From: Actinomucor elegans
Lineage: Eukaryota > Mucoromycota > Mucoromycetes > Mucorales > Mucoraceae
Reading direction: 5' to 3'
Assembly (NCBI GenBank): GCA_026027325.1
Contig: JAMSLZ010000009.1
Span: forward strand, 1,178,001-1,242,000
Length of the DNA: 64,000 nt
Shown: positions 11,044 through 23,646 of the stretch, piece by piece
How the letters are laid out: each line of letters begins with the position of its first letter
Position numbering within the stretch: position 1 is the first letter of the stretch
The notes under the pieces: generated by a model
What the model saw: the letters and a program-made list of their open reading frames with translations, nothing else
Database searches by the model: none
Told to the model about the DNA's origin: nothing
Made by a program: the position numbers and the translations under genes

Positions 11044-13266
11044 TTATGCGAATGAAGAGGGTTTCTTGGAAAACCATTTGTTATAATCGAGTTGCATTAA
11101 TAAAACATCAAGTCTACCGGTTGATTTTACTTCTGGATGTTGCGAGGAAGCTAATACGAAAAATTGCTCGGTTAAAACAGTAAATTTCTATAGAAAACGA
11201 GTTAGATATGGTTTGAAACTTTGTCTCAAAAAGAGTACCTCTTCTAGTCTGTGGACATCATCCATCCAGGTCAAGGCAGTATCTGGTTTTGTCCATTGGT
11301 TTACAATTTCAGCAGCAGTTTTAGCAGTTGTCTTTCGTCTTTTGATAATAGCATTCTTACGCCATTCACCTTCTTCTGATAGTCTCGATAGTAAATCACA
11401 AAAATCCAAGCAAGTTCGTAATATTTGATGCACAGTTTTGACGCATTCTTTTGATTTTAATAAGCAGCCACGCATTGTATTGTTTAAAAACTGTTCATGA
11501 GCTGCTTGGATCTCTTCAAAATCTAGTTTGGTTTTGCTGGCTTGCCATGATCTTCTTTTTGCCGTAGTTGAAGAGGTCGTTATGTCTGATATCAGCTGCT
11601 GATAATGCGATTCAATGACATGAGACTGGTAAATGTTAGTATTATAGTATATGCATATGTATTTATGCAGTGAACATACTTGAATGTGATTCCAGTAGAT
11701 ATCAATCCAAAAGAGCATAAAAGACCTTAAACGCCAGACTACCCTTTCATGAAACCCGTCTTCGTTAGTAATTTCCTCCTGCGAAGCGGTAGTGCTTCTT
11801 AATATCTTCCATAGATTATTCAAAGCCATTTGAACATTCTTTAAACTGATTAAAAAGGACCATAGATGACTATAGTGCTTGAGATCTGATTTACTGAGAA
11901 ACAGATCAATAGGCCATACCAAATCAAATGTCAATATAACGCGTAGATCCACTAATAATAAGTCAGAGAACGGATATTGTTGAGTGGATTCATCTTCTAA
12001 CAATAGACTAAAGCCACTTAGGTTATCTTCTGCCTCTGTGCCTATGGATGCCTTGTTCAACAAAGCATTGAGCTCTTGATGCCTAAATATTATTGCTGTT
12101 CTACTGCTTTTATTGCTTGGTGAAGATGTTCTTTCTCGGCTGCCTTGTTGATCTGAAGATCTTTGCAACGATCGTCGACGCCATTGCGCGCATTCATCAA
12201 TAAAGTTGGCGGCTAAATCACCATAATTCAGCAAAAAGACGTGTCTAAATGAATCAAGATAGCGATGCAGCCCATGTTCATTAATTAAAACTTGAGAAAA
12301 CAGCCAGTCTGCAGTGGATCGTCTTACTTGGCTCACTACATTCTGTAATTGCTGTGGGTATCGAATCCAAGGTGTTTGTAGCGAAGGTAAACAAGATGAG
12401 TGCAATGATAACAACAGCTGCAAATGCTTTTCTCTCATTTCCTTTGGTATCTGTATCTTTTGCTGCTGCTGAGATAATAACGGTTTATCCATTTCGTTGA
12501 CAGTGGCAATTGCTTTGCCTACAAACAAAACGGACTCGACTAAAGCATGTGATAGATGGGAAGGGATACGATCATAGGCAATCACATACAATCGGTGCCA
12601 TGCTGTATGATTTACATTGGCTGTTTCGGTTTGTTGATAGGGTACAATAAAGAATTCATTATCTGGATCCACCCATTGACCATAGACCATCCAAGCTGTT
12701 AGTTGGCGATACAAAACATCGTGCAACTGAACCATCATCTTCTCCATCTCTGCACGAAACTCATATACCCCGGTGCGTGCCTGATCCATGACCAAGTCTA
12801 GCAACTTACAGCCATGATATTTGGTCGATTCTTGCTGCACTATTTGTACAAAATTGTAGAGTGCTGGTAACAGAATAGACCAGCGACTGAGATTGGCTGT
12901 TAATAATGAAAGAGGAACGACACCACCACCAGCTTCATCGTCTCTGTTCAAAATGCGTTTTTCCATTGCTAAAATATCGCGACGATAGTCAGTCAGGGTT
13001 ATCTCTATGGTGGTAACAAGTGCCTGTATATAAGCGCCATGTGGTTTGGTAGGATCGCTAGTAGTTGATTTGAGATCTTTAACATTATTGATAAAGAGGT
13101 TGATCTGGGAAAATGTCCAGCCTAGTTGGCCGAGTCGATTGAGACATTCGCGTTCAGTTGGGTGGAGTAGTGGGAAATCAGGTGCAATAGCAAATGTGCT
13201 ATTGTCATGAGGTCTGAACACATCGCCAGGATAACCCAATAACACAAAGATTAATTCGTGCAGCAT
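11044..13266 (-). CDS. Gamma-tubulin complex component 4 (GCP4)
   Basis: Spc97/Spc98-family subunit of the gamma-tubulin ring complex that nucleates microtubules at the spindle pole body. Exons 11680-13266, 11239-11625 and 11044-11187 give 705 aa (human GCP4 is about 667). The N terminus MLHELIFVLLGYPGDVF and PDFPLLHPTERECLNRL closely follow GCP4, as do GAYIQAL, HGCKLLDLV and LYRQLTAWMVYGQWVD. GRIP2 follows with the segment RVILTFDLVWPIDLFLS. Two introns are supported by phase: 11626-11679 with a TACTAAC branch site, and 11188-11238. The last exon restores the family C terminus (FTVLTEQFFVLASSQHPEVK ending in WFSKKPSSFA). Start placed at 13266; the open frame runs further upstream only through a translated T-run (13301-13324) that gives poly-Lys, so it is unlikely. 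Confidence 0.92.
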
Positions 13267-14620
13267 AATAGAGATAAAGAGCAAGTCGCGTTCCGCGTTT
13301 TTTTTTTTTTTTTTTTTTTTTTTTAGATTGCATTTTAAATGACAGTTTTTTGTTAGGCATACCTTTGGCCTACAGTGTTTCAAACTTTTTGACTATATTC
13401 ATTGCACTTTTTTGATACCCAGTTCGTAACATTAATGCTTCTGCTGAGCTATATGCTGTAAAAGTATATATATATATATGTAAAAATTACAACCCGTTAT
13501 TATATTAAAATATTCGCAAATGCTACATGATTTGGAATAATTCCATTTTTTTCGGTTACAGTATGACACTATTTTTATTGTGCAAGATGCATAATTTAAT
13601 GTTGTATAAAATCTATTAGATATTGTTACCTCAATCAAATGTTTTTATTATACAAAGGCTGCAGCAAAATAAATGAACAGTAAAATTTGGAAGAACACCA
13701 AAACATTTTTGCGGTTCCTGCCAATTTGACACTTTCCATTGGCCAATTAAAACCAACAATACTAATACTTAGTGTATTGGATAATGGCAGTTAAATATAT
13801 CTCGACAAAAAATTTGTATGCTTTTGCTTCAGCTTTTTAATAACAAGGTGTTGTTAATACACAAAATCTTTTTTTTAAACCAAAGTTTACGTATAATCGA
13901 ATGGAAAATCAAATGCTGTAAGTTTAATTTAAAGTATCCTTTTATTATTAACTAATGAAGTTATTGATCTTTTTTAGAAATGCACAAAATAATTATATTT
14001 TAAAATTTTTAGTTCGTTTTCAACATCTGTATGCAATTCTCGGTCACTTCTAGTGTAATATGACATTTTACACATTATTTTGGGATAGTAGATTATAAGG
14101 ATTTTCTTGCAAGTTAGCTTTGATAGTCTTAGATCTCTGCCGATCTCGGTCAGATGTTATATCGCAACAGTAATTCATGCTCAAAATTAGCTGCTCCATC
14201 TATTTGAACTTTTCTTTAGCTTCAGTACAATCCATATTTAATATTAATCCAGCTATATTTCTGTATTTCATAACACATTATTTAGTAAATATTCAATTCC
14301 AGATAACAAGAAGGCCAGTGACAAAATACAACAGAAGAGAAGCTCTCAAATGCATGTTTATGGTCGGAAAAATTACTTATATACTAGGTTCAAGTAACAA
14401 AAACTTATTTTCTAGATTTATTGAAACGAAGCCCTAATCAAAGATTACTTTAGAGGTATTTCGACGCTAATAAAGGATAGTACAAATTCCTTATTGGCAT
14501 ATAATCTTTTCAGATGTTCGATTCTGCATACGTGAAGAATAATCAAGCGAGAAATTTTCTGTCCTCTGCTGGCTTTGCGCTTTCATTTTTGTATAAACCA
14601 GGCTTTATTAACCGCTCAAG
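13267..14620. other. AT-rich gap with homopolymer and dispersed repeat
   Basis: Begins with a 24-base T-run at about 13301-13324 in the GCP4 leader. A TATATA microsatellite lies near 13467-13479. A dispersed repeat copy spans about 14118-14212. No gene supported; the frame at 14177-14437 overlaps the repeat. Confidence 0.5.
14118..14212 (+). repeat. Copy of dispersed GATCT repeat
   Basis: Has AGATCTCTGCCGATCTCGGT, then ATGTTATATCGC, then CATGCTCAAAATTAGCTGCT and CATCTATT, in the same order as the copies at about 16640 and 18980. Confidence 0.6.
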
Positions 14621-16291
14621 TTAAAAGGCAGAAGGTGGAGAGGAATACTGGCTAAAAGGATTACGGTTTTGAGGAGGATAGTTATTGTTTGTATGCTGAG
14701 GTACTTGAAAAGAACCAAAACTATTGATTGGCTGATGAGGCGTCAATGGTGGTGTTACAGGTATTGTAGCAAATGGGTTCATGCTGTTCGTGTTTCCAGT
14801 CAATTGCTGCGAGAACGGACGAATTTCAAGCTTGCTATTCATTGTCGGATTGCTTGTTATAGTATTGGCATTGTAAGAACTCGCTCTCAAGGACCTGAAT
14901 GGATTATTGTCTGCCATTTGGCTGCTCATACTATGACTCACAGTTGCAAAAGGAGGATTCATTACAGGTTGAGGATGATTCATTATCTCCAAAAAGGGAT
15001 TTTGTGCTGTTTGTTGTGGAAAATTAGTTGTAACTGAAATATGCTGACTAGTGTATATATCGTTATTTGTATTCTGAGGAAGGATTCCAATTGTCTGAGG
15101 TTCTTGTTGACTGGAAGATGTTTGTTTTTGAGCTTGTATGTTATCACTTTCATTTAAATAGTCTTCTAAAGCAGAAGCAAGAGAAATGGGGGCCTAATAA
15201 TAATAATAAAAAAGGTTAGACAGATAATTCAAGGGAATATACATACTATCTTACATGTTTGATGGTAGGAATACTCATTTGCAAGTCATTTTGTAATTTT
15301 CTAGCATCGTTCAAGTACTCTATTGTATATTCTGTTTGTTGTGCAAAGTTCTTGTAAATATCTAAAGCTTCTTTTGCGTCTTTTTTGCTCATTTCGAAAT
15401 AATGTTCTATTACGGTGCATTAAGTATCTAGTCATCCTTCTATAGCTGCATGTATTACCTAGAATATTAATAACGGCTTCATTAACCGATTGAAACAAGA
15501 GAAATAAGTCTTCAATTGTCATTCGATATGCCATGCAAGTAATTGATAAAGAGTCTCTTTCTGTCAAATGAAACTGCGTATGAACTGAGTTTACATTTAT
15601 GTTATGCAGATCATAATGGTCTTTCTACCTTGCATTTTAATACTGATTCCATTTGCCGTTGCAAAAATGTCGTTTCCTTTAACAAGCCTTCCGATACTTT
15701 TAAGTGACGCAATCTGCTCTCTTTCTTTGCTGCATAATCTCTTTTTAAATGGCGATAAGCAATAATCCTTTCATCCAGATAAGCTCTATACAAATATATG
15801 TTCTGTACATTTGCTGGTGCTTGATAGCATCAACATTGATGTTTAGATAACGTAAATTGTAGGTCATCATAACCATCGATTTACCTGAAGCCTTATTTTT
15901 GATATTACTTGCGTCCAGAACGCTAGGACGTTTCATGACTGCATCTGCCACAGCATTTGAATTACCTTCACGCATTAAATAATGCACAATGATCAAGACT
16001 TTATATGTAATCTATTGAAACGTAACACAGGTGAGTATTTTGCAGTTGATGTCATGATAAATTAGTTTCATTACAATCCATGAACGCTCTTTTAGTCTTT
16101 TTTCAAGTGCTATAAGTATACTATCTATACAAGCTGGATTCTGTATAGTCAAACTCTTTAGTGCTATTCATAGGAATTAGTTTAATGACAACAGCAACCA
16201 TACTGAAGGTACTATAGGCCTTACTGAGAAGATGCTTTTCTTTGGGTGGGCGATATTCTAGTCGAGTTGCTTTACGAACAGCGGTTTCCAT
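14621..16291 (-). CDS. ANTH-domain clathrin assembly protein (AP180/CALM, yeast Yap1801/2 type)
   Basis: Endocytic adaptor that binds PtdIns(4,5)P2 and clathrin. Seven exons were assembled in phase: 16225-16291, 16075-16163, 15885-16011, 15629-15819, 15459-15573, 15255-15406 and 14621-15193, giving 437 aa. Residues 1-265 form the ANTH domain: METAVRKATRLEYRPPKEKH at the lipid-binding N terminus, then LKERSWIITYKVLIIVHYLM, NIYLYRAYLDERIIAYRHLK, and FQSVNEAVINIL leading to EHYFEMSKKDAKEALDIYKN and a final IPTIKH. The tail is Q/N/P-rich and disordered with NPF or NPFxx motifs (about AQNPFLEI, NNPFRSL, MNPFATI, RNPFSQY) that in this family bind EH-domain partners. Introns are 50-70 bp. It is the most intron-rich gene here together with the antiporter and CDK genes. 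The third acceptor (after 15819) was chosen by protein similarity and phase. Confidence 0.88.
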
Positions 16292-16624
16292 GTTGTTAGT
16301 AATTTTTTGAGTTGTGGAAAAAACGGAAGAGAAAGCTATGATTAAAGATAGGACTCAAATGGAGTTTTAGCGGATTACAAGGTCCTTTTACCAACCAATC
16401 ATATCCTTAATTTGAACGCTCAGTTTCAAATTGCGGATTGCTTTGAACCGAATAATGTATTCCTACAAAGCTAACATCATGGAGAGAAGAATTTAAATTA
16501 TCTATAGATCATGCTAACTATACATGGTGCAAATATGCTCTTGACGTCTTTGATGGTGCAATTCCTGTACTATGAAATAAAATTTCAATATCTCTAGATT
16601 TTCAATAATATCGCTGTTTGGTAC

Positions 16625-16730
16625 GGCTCATTAATCAACGCGTACGATCTCGGCTGATCTCGGTCGAATGTCGCAATTGATTAATAGTCCACGCTAAAAT
16701 GAGCTGTTAGATCTGCTAGAACTCTTACTT
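16625..16730 (+). repeat. Copy of dispersed GATCT repeat
   Basis: Reads GATCTCGGCTGATCTCGGTC, ATGTCGCAATTGATTAATAG, AAATGAGCTGTTAGATCTGC in the common order. Confidence 0.6.
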
Positions 16731-17564
16731 AACTCCAATACTATATTTGAATTTGTTAATTTATGACTTTCGTTAACTAAATAACCAGCCCTTCTTATAG
16801 TTCAACTAAAACTCGAGCTATTTGAAACATAATACATTTCTTTTGCCGCTATACCATAGAAAACATAGAAAAGAGTATATTGTTGTATTTTAACCACTAT
16901 TTCCGCTTATAGTTTCTTACTTTCATGTCTTGAAAACAATCATACCATATCGGTGCTCAGAAATTATGTGTTCACTTTTGGAATAGATATTTGCACGACA
17001 AATAAAAAATAAAAAAATCGCGCAAGTTATAAATAATTCATATAAAAATTAACCATAAAGGATCAAATGGTAGAGCAATAATAGCTTACATCGAATTGAA
17101 TGAAAACAAGAGGGATAAATAATAAATGAAAGAAGAAAAGAAGTTAATATATATTGATAAATAGAGAGAATACTAAGCGTACTGAGTCTATGCGTGGTCT
17201 AGCAATAGCCAGATCAGAATTTTTATTGATTTTTTTTTGCATGTACTCGTCGTTCGCCTTGCTGATATTGATTTGGTATTCTTTTACCCTTTTTTGCAAG
17301 TACATCAGCAGGAGCAACAATGCCATATTCAGACATAGTAAAGACCATAATAGCGTTCAAATGAAGAAAGCAAACGATTGCAATCATGTTTAAATATAGA
17401 CAGCCAAATAGCGATTACGCAGATAATTAACATTTCCAGCGAAAAGCCGGCATACGACGAATGGCTTGTTTGTAGCTGCCAAAATGAAAGTGAGTATTGA
17501 TGTTTATAATGATCAATAAAATAATATAAATACTGTGATTAACCATGTCGGATTGCTTGGGGGG

Positions 17565-17822
17565 TTAGCTTGACGTGCACATAGATGCGGATTTGAAACC
17601 AACTTGACGCAGTGGGCAGCATTGGCTTGTTCTGGATTCACCGATTAAATGCATCTGGTACCTATTTTTCTCCAACAGCTTGCAAAATGCGATACCTTTG
17701 GAGGATTCTTGATCCCAAGCCAGGGTTTGCATCAAAACGATTCCACAGATTCTTTTTATAAAGTTTTCGTTGGCAGAGGAGATATTCACAGTGGATGGTT
17801 GAAAAAAAAGTGTATATCTCAA
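17565..17822 (-). pseudogene. Possible LINE C-terminal fragment
   Basis: An 85-codon frame includes KNRYQMHLIGESRTSQCCPL. This resembles the region just before the zinc-knuckle at the end of some fungal LINE polyproteins, from memory only. There is no start or surrounding reading frame that extends it, so it is best seen as a relic. Confidence 0.3.
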
Positions 17823-17861
17823 TATGAACTTTATGCAGACAGTATTGCCTATTAGATGAGC

Positions 17862-18160
17862 TGTTAATATTAAAAACAGAATTGTTTGCTGGACTTCATA
17901 GAATTATTAGTCGAATCATTGTTCTTGAGTAATCATATTTTGATATCCAATACTCATTTAATAGGTACGTAAGCCATTAATACTCATACAATGTTAAAAA
18001 CGAGATTACTTGTTGGACTTTATCAAGTTACTGATTGAAGCTTTGGCTGCTCTATGAGTATGATGTGCAAGTATTCAGTACCCATTCGACAGGATAAACC
18101 ATTAATATTCAAGCTATTTCTAACGTTCGAAGTTGATTGTTATGTTCAGTATTAAAGGCA
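17862..18160 (+). repeat. Diverged tandem repeat, period about 123 bp
   Basis: The string TTAATATTAAAAACAGAATT..GCTGGACTTCAT at about 17864 recurs as AATGTTAAAAACGAGATTAC..GTTGGACTTTAT at about 17991, and TCCAATACTCATTTAATAGG recurs as TTCAGTACCCATTCGACAGG. A partial third unit follows near 18110. Confidence 0.5.
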
Positions 18161-18954
18161 AAAAAATAAAAAAATAAAATAAAATAAAAATATGGGATCA
18201 CTTATCGTAGTTGTAAAAACTATGGTTCTTTATTCCCAATTCAGAGTATACCTCTATACACATACCTTCAAGATCCACAATAGTATTGTAGCATTGAATG
18301 AAGTTGTATACTGTTTACTGGCAGGCCATTCTAAGGGCAGCGAATTACTTGTATTTATTATACATTGCAAAGCTGAATAATGCAACAATACAGTAATCAG
18401 TGGCCAATGAACAGAAGTATTCTTTACAAGAACAGATCTTGCAAAAACCAAAGTATAAAGCTTATAAGACTCATGAAGTCTGGACATGTAACATTGTCCA
18501 ATTGTATTTAATATCCTTTGTATTGCATTCTTTGTGTTTTGGTAGTAAGACATGCTTTATTATTTACTTGTTTGATTGATTTACTTGGGAATGTGCTTGA
18601 TAAAATATCAGTATTTGATGCTATAGGCTTTCTTTTAACTCCTGTATCAACCATCACTAAATATATACTATTTATAAGCCTCTCAATGGCGATCATGTAG
18701 ATGTTTTGAAAATGATGGCAGCAATAATAATGATGCACTTTAGAAAGGAGATAAACATCAGTATGAAAATCAAGAAACAGCGTAAAGCTTCATCATCTAC
18801 GTTGATATCTTTAAATCTAGTCATATCAATATATGCACTTTGCTACTTGCATCAAAGTACACAATATGCTCAGAATAAATCACTGCATCTATTAGAGCCT
18901 CTGTTGAACTGAACTACACATAATGTATTTATTTGCCAATAGTTTACTGTAAAG

Positions 18955-19080
18955 TCACATAGCTTGGATTCGACGATTATAGATCTCTCGGCCAATCTCA
19001 GCCTGCTATCTCATCCCGATGAATAGTACATGCTCAGTGTGAGCTGCTTTATCTATTAGAGCTCGAAAAATTCTTGTCCA
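18955..19080 (+). repeat. Copy of dispersed GATCT repeat
   Basis: Reads ATTATAGATCTCTCGGCCAA, GAATAGTACATGCTCAGTGT, GAGCTGCTTTATCTATTAGA, matching the A orientation of the family. Confidence 0.65.
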
Positions 19081-19283
19081 CTAGTATTTATCTACGAGAG
19101 CGTCTTATTTCATGTCGCCCACACACAGTCTATCACTTGATATGTTAGTATTATTGTAGGCAGATAACTTAATAGTATATAATTATGGAATTTATTACAA
19201 AGAAACAAGAGAAAAGGGAAATAATAAAGAGTGAGTGAGAGTGAGAGTGTGTTTTAAAGTATATGAATGCTAATTGATATTGT

Positions 19284-22200
19284 CTATGAACGCTTCGCCT
19301 TTTTGGATAACTTGATTTTACCGACGTTACGATTTTTTTCTTTTTCAGACATTTGTTTGGCGCTTTCAATCTTTCTCTTCTTGGAAGAGTTTTCATTCTT
19401 GATACTCACAACTGAGCTTACACCGCCCTTTTTGCCAGAAGAAAGGGCCTTGATGCGATCTCCAGCAGAAGCCCAATCTTCGTCCTTGCCACCAATGGCA
19501 TATTTGGTTAAATCCAAAGAGTCAATTAATTCTCTTTGCTTAGTCTTTAACTCATCCATCACCTCATCACCAGCCTTCTCTAAATCGGCTTCAAGATCTT
19601 CCTTCAAAGGCTTCCAGGCATCATCATCAGCTGCGTCACGCTTACCATTTGATTCTTCAGAGGTTTGTTTGGGCTTAAGAGCAGGTACAGTATCTTCAAA
19701 AGCCTTAGCTTCCACCTTGGCAAAGTATTGAGACATCTTACGGATGATCTTGACAAAGAGAGCAAGCACTTGGTTGCTAGCCAAAGAAAGTTCCTTTTGA
19801 AGTTCATCAATCGATTTACGTTGGAGACCAATACCAAGTAAAATAGCACTTTGGACACCAGAAAGCTTAATATCAGCAGGCATTTCACCTCTAAAGTACA
19901 GTTCAGCGATTGTAGGAATCATATCAATAATGACATGGTAGTCAAGCATATTGTTAGAATAAGACTCGAGACGCTTCAAGTCGTATGGTGTAAAGAAGAG
20001 ACTCAAAGAATTCTTGTTGAGATCACGGCCACCTTCTACTTCACTGTCCTGTCCTTGCTTGGCAGCATCAATGATACTGAGAGCATTTACAGCAGTAAAG
20101 TCGCGGAAGTTGTAAGACAAAAGGTTAAGGAAACGCTTAGAGAAATCGCGAGCAAAGGCATCAAGCCAAGCAGCATTGGCGACGCGAGAATCCTCAGTAT
20201 CAGTCAAGGCCTTGATCATGACACAGGTATGCTCACCTGTCAAATCATTGGCAGTTTGACGCATGTAAAGAGGAACGAAACCAGCACGCTTCCAAAACTT
20301 ATGAAGAGAGGGAGTGAGACCATAAGAGACACCAATGTAATCAAGACGCTGAGCACGTTTCTCGCTCAATTTGGTGAGAAGAGGAGGCATCTTGCGAGGA
20401 TCACGAACCTTGACTTGATCAGTTTTGATATCAACGTTTTCAAATTCGTAATCTTCGACACGAGGAAGAGATTCGTCATCAGGGTTGGTGGATTCACTCA
20501 AATTGTTAGTCTTGCCCTGATAAAAGTCGGTTAACAATTCAAGAGCTCTAGAACCATAACCCATCTTGGCATAATCAGGGTGGGTGGCAATACGGACAAC
20601 ACGAGCACCAGAAAGACTAGCAAAGTCGTCATCTTGGTATTGTTGAGAAATGAGCCAAGGAATCATATCACCTGAAGGACGTTGACCGCGAGAAAGAGAG
20701 TTGATCACACTCTGACGAGAGATTTCACCTTCAAGACAAACTTGTACAACAACCAAAGGATCAGGCAAACTGCTGGTTTTTTCATTGACAGGTGGAAGTA
20801 AGACGAACAAATGATGAGCAGGTGCATCACTCATCAACTGCAAGTCATTAGGAGTGTTTTTGTAATGACTAGCAACATAAAGAGACATCATACGTTGCAA
20901 GAAAGTCTCGGAAACAGGGTGATAAGAGAAAAGTGTGTCACGGTTGACGTAGAATAACTCACATTCGGAAGGATGAGGACAGCCTTGAATGTTTTTAGAG
21001 ATGACTGTAGCATCCAAACAGAGCACCTTGTTTAACCACTTCTCAACAGGATCATTGGGTGCATAACGAATAGGCTCTTCAAGCTTGACTTCCTTCAAGG
21101 TACGGCCACCCAACGAAGCCTCGGCGCCTTCAACCTTCTTGGCTTGAAGATCGCGACCAACTACAATGCCCTCAGCATCAGCATCGTTCTTGCCAACAAA
21201 TCCACGAGATTGTTCACGCAATTGTTGAATAAGCTTGAGAGAAAGAGAACGACCTGTACCTTCATAACCATTGATGGTGGAAGCCATGAAGACAAGGTAA
21301 GGACCCAACAATTTGCGAACCAAAGGCAAAGGAATAGCGGCAGCTTCATCAATGACCAAAAGCTCAGCTTGGCCAAGAACATGAGCATCTTGAGGTTGAA
21401 TGTATTGGATAGTTTGACGGTGTTGTTTGAAAATATTAACACGGACAATAGCCTTGTTGAATTCAGGGTTGGTGGATTGAACAATATCGTAATCAAGATG
21501 TTCTTCATAACCGAGAGCATCAAAGGTTTTGAAAACAAACTCAAACAAAGTGTTCAAATTCTCGGGACTGGGCGAAGTAACGAAGATGTTGGAATAACCG
21601 TAGGCAACGGCAGAAGCCATAGCAATACCGAGAGCGGCAGACTTACCACGACCACGAGAAGCAGTCAATGTAACAGTACTACGGAATGATTTTTCAGAGA
21701 TGGCCTCAATAAAAGTCAATACAGCCTTTGCTTGATCAATAGTACGAGTGCACTTGACAAGAGATCCAACAGGCTCAGTATCAGCCAAGGATTCCTTTAG
21801 TTCGACAAGTTCGATTTCCTCGGGTGATTTCTCGTCGGAAGACTTGATAGCTAAAGGCTTGACATTCTTACCCATACTGATAGGTAAAACGTTCAATTCG
21901 TCGTCAACAACCAAACAGGTCTCACAAGATCCAAGGGACAAAATGAAACGTTCGTTGAAACGAGCAATGATATCACTGTGAGCTTCAGTACGATATCTAC
22001 TGTGAACATCCTACGATTTCTTTAGTAATGCGATTTTAGAAATATTCATCCAATTCTTTACCATAGTCATTGTATAAAGTTGCTTGAGAGAGTTCATACT
22101 CTTCAACAAAAGAACAACCATACCTCCACCTTCGACAGTCTCAATAGTACGAGCTAAAGTGTTGGGGGTGATAGCTTCGAAATCTTGAAGAACACACATA

Positions 22201-22687
22201 CCATAAGTGTTACCCAAGATATTTTGGGTTTCCTTATAGTAAGTATAACGAATGTTGGTGACAGTGATGAAAAGCTCAAAAGGATCCTCTTTGTTAACAT
22301 CTCTGATACCACGCTTGATATCGTTTTTGATTTTGTTTTCACGCTTCTTACGATGACTATTTGACAGCTGTTAATAAATGGAATGCATAACCGAGATCTA
22401 TACGGATCGCGATAAATTACCTAGTGAATCCAAGCTCTTTTTTATAACACCATAAAACTGAAGGGCGAGAAGTGACTTGGGCTTGAGAAAGCAACCAATG
22501 CAAGTTGACGATCTAGTTTTTATAAAGCCATGTTAGTTATGGTACCTTTTTATTTTTACATAATTTCAGCAGAAAGTACCTGATCTTTTCCTCTGTCACC
22601 GACTACAACAAAGAAAGATCTATGCTTGGTTTGAACACAGTTTTTGATAAGTGTATGCACACGGGAGTCAACTACTTTTTTGACCAT
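19284..22687 (-). CDS. RNA cytidine acetyltransferase (NAT10/Kre33, TmcA family)
   Basis: ATP-dependent enzyme that forms N4-acetylcytidine in 18S rRNA and tRNA, in the nucleolus. Exons 22580-22687, 22421-22512, 22062-22356 and 19284-22010 give 1073 aa, close to yeast Kre33 and human NAT10. The N terminus MVKKVVDSRVHTLI and FFVVVGDRGKDQ match the family. The RNA helicase/ATPase part has a Walker A TASRGRGKSAALG and a DEAAAIPLPLVRKLLGPY motif. The GNAT part has RIATHPDYAKMGYGSRALEL, which is the acetyl-CoA loop, and YIGVSYGLTPSLHKFWKRAG. The C-terminal tail is lysine-rich, as expected for a nucleolar protein. Introns are 50-67 bp. The start at 22687 gives the exact family N terminus. Confidence 0.96.
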
Positions 22688-23646
22688 GGTTCGAGTTGAA
22701 GTACTGTAATTAACCGAAGCCAGTTTTTCGTTGATCAAAAGGAAAATAGAGGTGGCGCCATTAAAAAGAAAAGCGGTCACAAATAACTTTGATTTAGCAT
22801 AAAGCAGATTAACTATCAATTAGCACAGTATATTTTGAATGTACTGCGGTTAAGCAAATATAATAAATGCAGTAGCTTAGTTTGAGTAAGATATGTTTGA
22901 TAAATGCGACATTTAATTGAAATCGCTCTAGAGATCTATAGATCTATTTTAATGTCATTTTGGAAGTTTTTGTCGGAAGCAATCCCGAAGGGCCATACCC
23001 GAATTAAATACCGGACATAGAGGCCATAGTGGGAAATAAACACCCAGTCTTTGGTTACTCTTTGCATTCATATCATCTTGCTTGACCGATTTCAGTTAAT
23101 GTCCCCCATCTAAAAAATAGCATATGATTAGAATGAAGTATTATATCAATTAAAATTATTATCTGATTCAAGTATAAATGATTGTTTGCTATGGGTTAAT
23201 GACTGATAGTAAATCACGCTATTTCCATATAGAATATATCGCTAAACCCATAAATTTCTTGATGTATCTTGGTCAAATGCTACAGAAGAAGTACTATATA
23301 CTCAGAATGAGTTGTTGTTGCTACTGAAACATGTTTTATTTTTATTTTGGAGAATTATATGTTGATTCACGTTTTGTGCCTCTATGGCAATACGTGATAA
23401 GTAATATTTAGCAAAACAGTAGCAGGCACTTCCAAAAACAAAACTTAAACTATATGCACTGAACCCTTTCTAGCACATAATGGATAAGAGATGAAACATT
23501 TTTGAGTCAAGGCATGCTAGAACAAACAATTTCTCTCACAATTGCTCAAGCCCTGAAGATTCTTATTCAGCCTGTTTTCTTTTGTTGTTTTCAAGTTTTT
23601 TTTTTTAAAAAAAAACTCGAAGCTGTTTCTAAACAAACATCAAAGG
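22688..23646. other. Intergenic gap between divergent genes, with repeats
   Basis: Divergent promoters for the acetyltransferase (-) and the first alcohol oxidase (+). Dispersed repeat copies lie at about 22880-22960 (with the palindrome AGATCTATAGATCT at 22932-22945) and 23085-23330. A TTTTTTTTTAAAAAAAAA inverted homopolymer occurs just before 23620. Confidence 0.5.
22880..22960 (-). repeat. Copy of dispersed GATCT repeat with perfect palindrome
   Basis: ATGCGACATTTAATTGAAAT precedes the perfect 14-bp palindrome AGATCTATAGATCT at 22932-22945. Confidence 0.65.

Larger units (their letters stand above)
16292..19283. other. 3 kb repeat-rich gap
   Basis: No complete gene found. It contains dispersed repeat copies at about 16625-16730 and 18955-19080, a possible LINE tail fragment at 17565-17822 (-) and a two- to three-unit diverged tandem repeat at about 17862-18160. 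Open frames at 18192-18553 and 18518-18912 have no recognised motif and overlap on both strands. Confidence 0.5.

Noticed and set aside
13267..13383. Upstream extension of the GCP4 start
   Set aside because: It would translate a T-run into poly-Lys; the MLHELIF start matches the family N terminus exactly.
19267..21981. Plus-strand frames across the acetyltransferase gene
   Set aside because: Shadows of the real minus-strand gene; the codon bias explains them.
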